From the NCBI GenBank assembly GCA_947378305.1, contig CANCJJ010000006.1:1-64000 (forward strand): a stretch of 64,000 bases of DNA, given 5' to 3'. This stretch comes from Phenylobacterium aquaticum (GTDB taxonomy: Bacteria; Pseudomonadota; Alphaproteobacteria; Caulobacterales; Caulobacteraceae). The notes beneath the pieces are model-generated. The model searched no databases. It was given only the letters and a program-made list of their open reading frames with translations, and was not told the origin of the DNA. The position numbers were made by a program, and so were the translations under genes. Positions 61,673 to 64,000 of this stretch are shown one piece after another; the first letter of the stretch is position 1; every line of letters begins with the position of its first letter.

Positions 61673-62983
61673 ATGACCCGCCTTGCCGCCCTTGCCCTGA
61701 CGGGCCTCCTGGCCTCGACCTCTCCCGCCTTAGCGCTGAACGCCCCGGTTGCCCGGGCGGCGATCGATGCTCAGTTGACCAAGAGCTATCCGGGCCTCGA
61801 TGCCCTTTATCGTCAGATCCACGCCCATCCCGAACTGGCCTTCCAGGAGAAGGCGACAGCCGCCCGGCTGGCCAAGGAAATGCGGGCCCTTGGCTTTGAA
61901 GTGACCGAAGGCGTGGCCACCACCGGACTTGTGGCCATCTACCATAACGGCCCGGGACCTACGGTTCTGGTTCGCACCGAACTCGATGCCCTGCCCATGG
62001 AGGAAAAGACAGGTCTGCCCTGGGCCAGCAAGGCCATCCAGGACTGGAACGGCAAGCCCTCGCCCGTGGCCCATAGTTGCGGACACGACATCCACATGGC
62101 GGCCTGGGTTGGAACGGCGCAGGCTCTCGTGGCCATGAAGGATCGCTGGCATGGCACCCTCATGTTCATCGGTCAGCCTGCCGAGGAATCAACAGGCGGG
62201 GCCAAGGCCATGGTGGCCGAAGGGATTTTCAGCAAGTTCGGTAAGCCCGATTATGGATTTGCCCTGCATGTCGGCGGCGGTCCCACGGGCGAGGTCACCT
62301 GGCGCGCCGGAGCCACAACTTCGAACTCCGACAGCCTGGATATCCTCTTCAAGGGCAAGGGTGGGCATGGCTCAATGCCGGCCACCACCATCGATCCCAT
62401 CATGGAAGAAGCTCGCTTCATCGTTGATGTTCAGTCGGTGATTAGCCGTGAGAAGGACCCCGCAGCCTTTGGCGTCATCACCATCGGCGCGATCCAGGCC
62501 GGAAGTGCCGGGAACATTATTCCTGACCGCGCCCTCCTGCGCGGAACGATCCGCAGTCATGAGGCCAGCGTAAGGGTCAAGCTGCATGACGGGATCAAGC
62601 GCACGGCCAATGCTGTTGCCGCCATGGCCGGAGCCCCAGCGCCGGAGGTGACCATCACGCCTGGTGGGCAGGCCGTGATCAATGATACCGCCCTGGCAGA
62701 TCGGACCGGGGCCATTTTCCGAGCCGCCTTTGGCCAGAATGCCCAGCTTCAACTGGCCCCGTCCTCGGCCAGTGAGGACTATTCAGAGTTCATTATTGCC
62801 GGGGTGCCTTCACTGTTTTTTGGCATTGGCGGTTATGAGCCTGCCCAACTGAAGGCGGCGGCAGCCCGGGGTGAGACCCTGGCCTCGAACCATTCGCCGC
62901 AATTTGCGCCCGTGGCTGAACCGGCCATCCGGACCGGGGTTGAGGCCATGACCCTCGCCGTTCTGGGAGTCTTGGGCCGCTGA
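61673..62983 (+). CDS. Secreted M20-family amidohydrolase
   Basis: A 436-residue metal-dependent amidohydrolase (M20D, aminoacylase/hippuricase-like) with a signal peptide ([15 protein letters not shown]). Metal-binding motifs are [28 protein letters not shown] and [12 protein letters not shown], and the lid domain contains GKGGHGSMP. The C-terminal half has [13 protein letters not shown] eight bases upstream supports the ATG at 61673. Its substrate is likely an N-acyl amino acid or peptide conjugate, outside the cytoplasm. Confidence 0.93.
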   Translation: MTRLAALALTGLLASTSPALALNAPVARAAIDAQLTKSYPGLDALYRQIHAHPELAFQEKATAARLAKEMRALGFEVTEGVATTGLVAIYHNGPGPTVLVRTELDALPMEEKTGLPWASKAIQDWNGKPSPVAHSCGHDIHMAAWVGTAQALVAMKDRWHGTLMFIGQPAEESTGGAKAMVAEGIFSKFGKPDYGFALHVGGGPTGEVTWRAGATTSNSDSLDILFKGKGGHGSMPATTIDPIMEEARFIVDVQSVISREKDPAAFGVITIGAIQAGSAGNIIPDRALLRGTIRSHEASVRVKLHDGIKRTANAVAAMAGAPAPEVTITPGGQAVINDTALADRTGAIFRAAFGQNAQLQLAPSSASEDYSEFIIAGVPSLFFGIGGYEPAQLKAAAARGETLASNHSPQFAPVAEPAIRTGVEAMTLAVLGVLGR

Positions 62984-63035
62984 TCCTCAGCCTTCGGGCT
63001 ACCCGAGATTTCCGGACTGGACTATGATCCGGCCT

Positions 63036-64000
63036 ATGTCCGAACAACCGCCGGAATCGGCCCTCCAGGGCGCAGCCCTGATCCGGGATCAGGTGCGACG
63101 TCTGCCGGATTCCCCCGGCGTCTACCGCATGATCGGGGCCAATGGCGAGGTGCTCTATGTCGGCAAGGCGCGCTCGCTGAAGAAGCGAGTATTGCAATAC
63201 GCCCAGGGTCGGTTCCATACCCAACGCATTGCCCTGATGGTCGACCTGACCCGGGGCATGGAATTCGTCACCACCCGGACGGAGACCGACGCCCTCCTGC
63301 TTGAGATCAACCTGATCAAGCAGATGAAGCCCCGCTTCAATGTCCTGTTGCGCGATGACAAGAGCTTCCCTGAAATCGTTATTCGCCGGGATCACCCCGC
63401 TGCCCAGTTGCGAAAGCATCGTGGCGCGCACAGCATTAAGGGGGATTATTTTGGCCCCTTTGCCTCGGCAAATGCGGTCACTCGCACCCTGAATACCCTG
63501 CAGAAGGCCTTCCTCCTGCGGTCCTGCTCGGACAGTGTCTATGAGGGCCGCACCCGGCCCTGCATGCTCCATCAGATCAAGCGCTGCGCCGCCCCATGCA
63601 CCGGCGAGATCAGTCTGGTCGATTATGCTGCCCTTGTGGAACAGGCCGAAGACTTCTTGCGGGGCAAGAGCCGGGCGGTCATGGCGCGCCTGTCATCGGA
63701 CATGCAGACGGCTTCCGACGACATGGAATTTGAACAGGCCGGGCGGTTACGCGACCGCATCCGTGCCCTGGCGGCCATCTCCCAGGAGACCCAGATCAAT
63801 CCGGAATCCCTGGAGGAGGCAGACGTCTTTGCCCTCCATGCCGATGGCGGCCAGGCCTGTGTTCAGGTCTTTTTCTTTCGCGCGGGCCAGAACTGGGGCA
63901 ATCGCGCCTATTTCCCGCGTGTCGATCGGACCGACACCGACGAGGACATTATGGGGGCCTTTCTGGGCCAGTTCTATGATGACAAGCCCATCCCCCGCCT
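63036..64000 (+). CDS. uvrC: Excinuclease ABC subunit C, C-terminus beyond window edge
   Basis: The incision subunit of nucleotide excision repair; about 321 N-terminal residues are present. The GIY-YIG nuclease domain begins [30 protein letters not shown]. Then come [43 protein letters not shown] with the metal-binding Cys cluster, and a UVR helix pair ([16 protein letters not shown]). An in-frame ATG at 63024 is an alternative start. Confidence 0.97.
   Translation, partial: MSEQPPESALQGAALIRDQVRRLPDSPGVYRMIGANGEVLYVGKARSLKKRVLQYAQGRFHTQRIALMVDLTRGMEFVTTRTETDALLLEINLIKQMKPRFNVLLRDDKSFPEIVIRRDHPAAQLRKHRGAHSIKGDYFGPFASANAVTRTLNTLQKAFLLRSCSDSVYEGRTRPCMLHQIKRCAAPCTGEISLVDYAALVEQAEDFLRGKSRAVMARLSSDMQTASDDMEFEQAGRLRDRIRALAAISQETQINPESLEEADVFALHADGGQACVQVFFFRAGQNWGNRAYFPRVDRTDTDEDIMGAFLGQFYDDKPIPR

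Overview
The window looks like chromosomal DNA from an alphaproteobacterium, most likely of the Caulobacterales (Caulobacter/Phenylobacterium/Asticcacaulis-like). This placement is inferred from gene content and order, not from a marker-gene search. The supporting features are the ctaC-ctaD-ctaB-small ORF-ctaG-ctaE-DUF983-SURF1-thrC-M16 block, the phoR-pstCAB-phoU-phoB operon without pstS, a DUF4170 protein, a class II glutamate-cysteine ligase, and a lipid A cluster next to a CtpA-like phosphatase. Genes are tightly packed and many overlap by 1-4 bases. I saw no tRNA, rRNA, CRISPR array, insertion sequence or prophage. No gene-free stretch exceeds about 300 bases.

Layout. (1) 1-7.6 kb, surface carbohydrate: a partial sulfotransferase, a five-gene nucleotide-sugar operon (CDP-glucose synthesis, 4,6-dehydration, C-methylation, epimerisation, reduction), and a TPR/O-GlcNAc-transferase-like protein. 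(2) 7.7-14.3 kb, phosphate control: phoR-pstC-pstA-pstB-phoU-phoB, with a strong Pho box lying across the phoR stop codon and a weaker candidate before phoR. (3) 14.3-20.3 kb: purD, a large RTX protein with a 36-residue higher-order repeat, a phosphotransferase, and a folE/BLUF photoreceptor pair. (4) 20.3-27.2 kb: a lipid A/Kdo operon (msbA-like, DUF374 acyltransferase, CDF metal exporter, waaA, lpxK), all joined by 4-base overlaps, facing a divergent CtpA-like phosphatase. (5) 27.3-44.4 kb, mixed housekeeping: pmbA and tldD, ubiD and ubiA, a probable ETF-beta methyltransferase, a desaturase, an OmpA lipoprotein, a P450, PPK2, rsmE, gshA, a POT transporter and a TonB-dependent receptor. (6) 44.7-54.6 kb: the aa3 cytochrome c oxidase operon with its assembly factors, running into thrC, an M16 peptidase and a GNAT acetyltransferase. 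(7) 54.6-64 kb: YqgE, a peroxiredoxin, a HupE-like/DUF3604/PPIase group, an acyl-CoA synthetase, an M20 hydrolase and the start of uvrC.

The genes form a few working units. PhoR/PhoB with PhoU sense phosphate and should control the Pst transporter through the Pho box. The lipid A operon builds and flips Kdo2-lipid A, and the neighbouring phosphatase may trim it. The cta block encodes the oxidase core subunits, heme O synthesis, copper delivery and SURF1-type assembly. The points most worth a second look are the FolE-BLUF pair, the CDF exporter inside the lipid A operon, the Pho box over the phoR stop, the RTX super-repeat, and the HupE/DUF3604/PPIase group.
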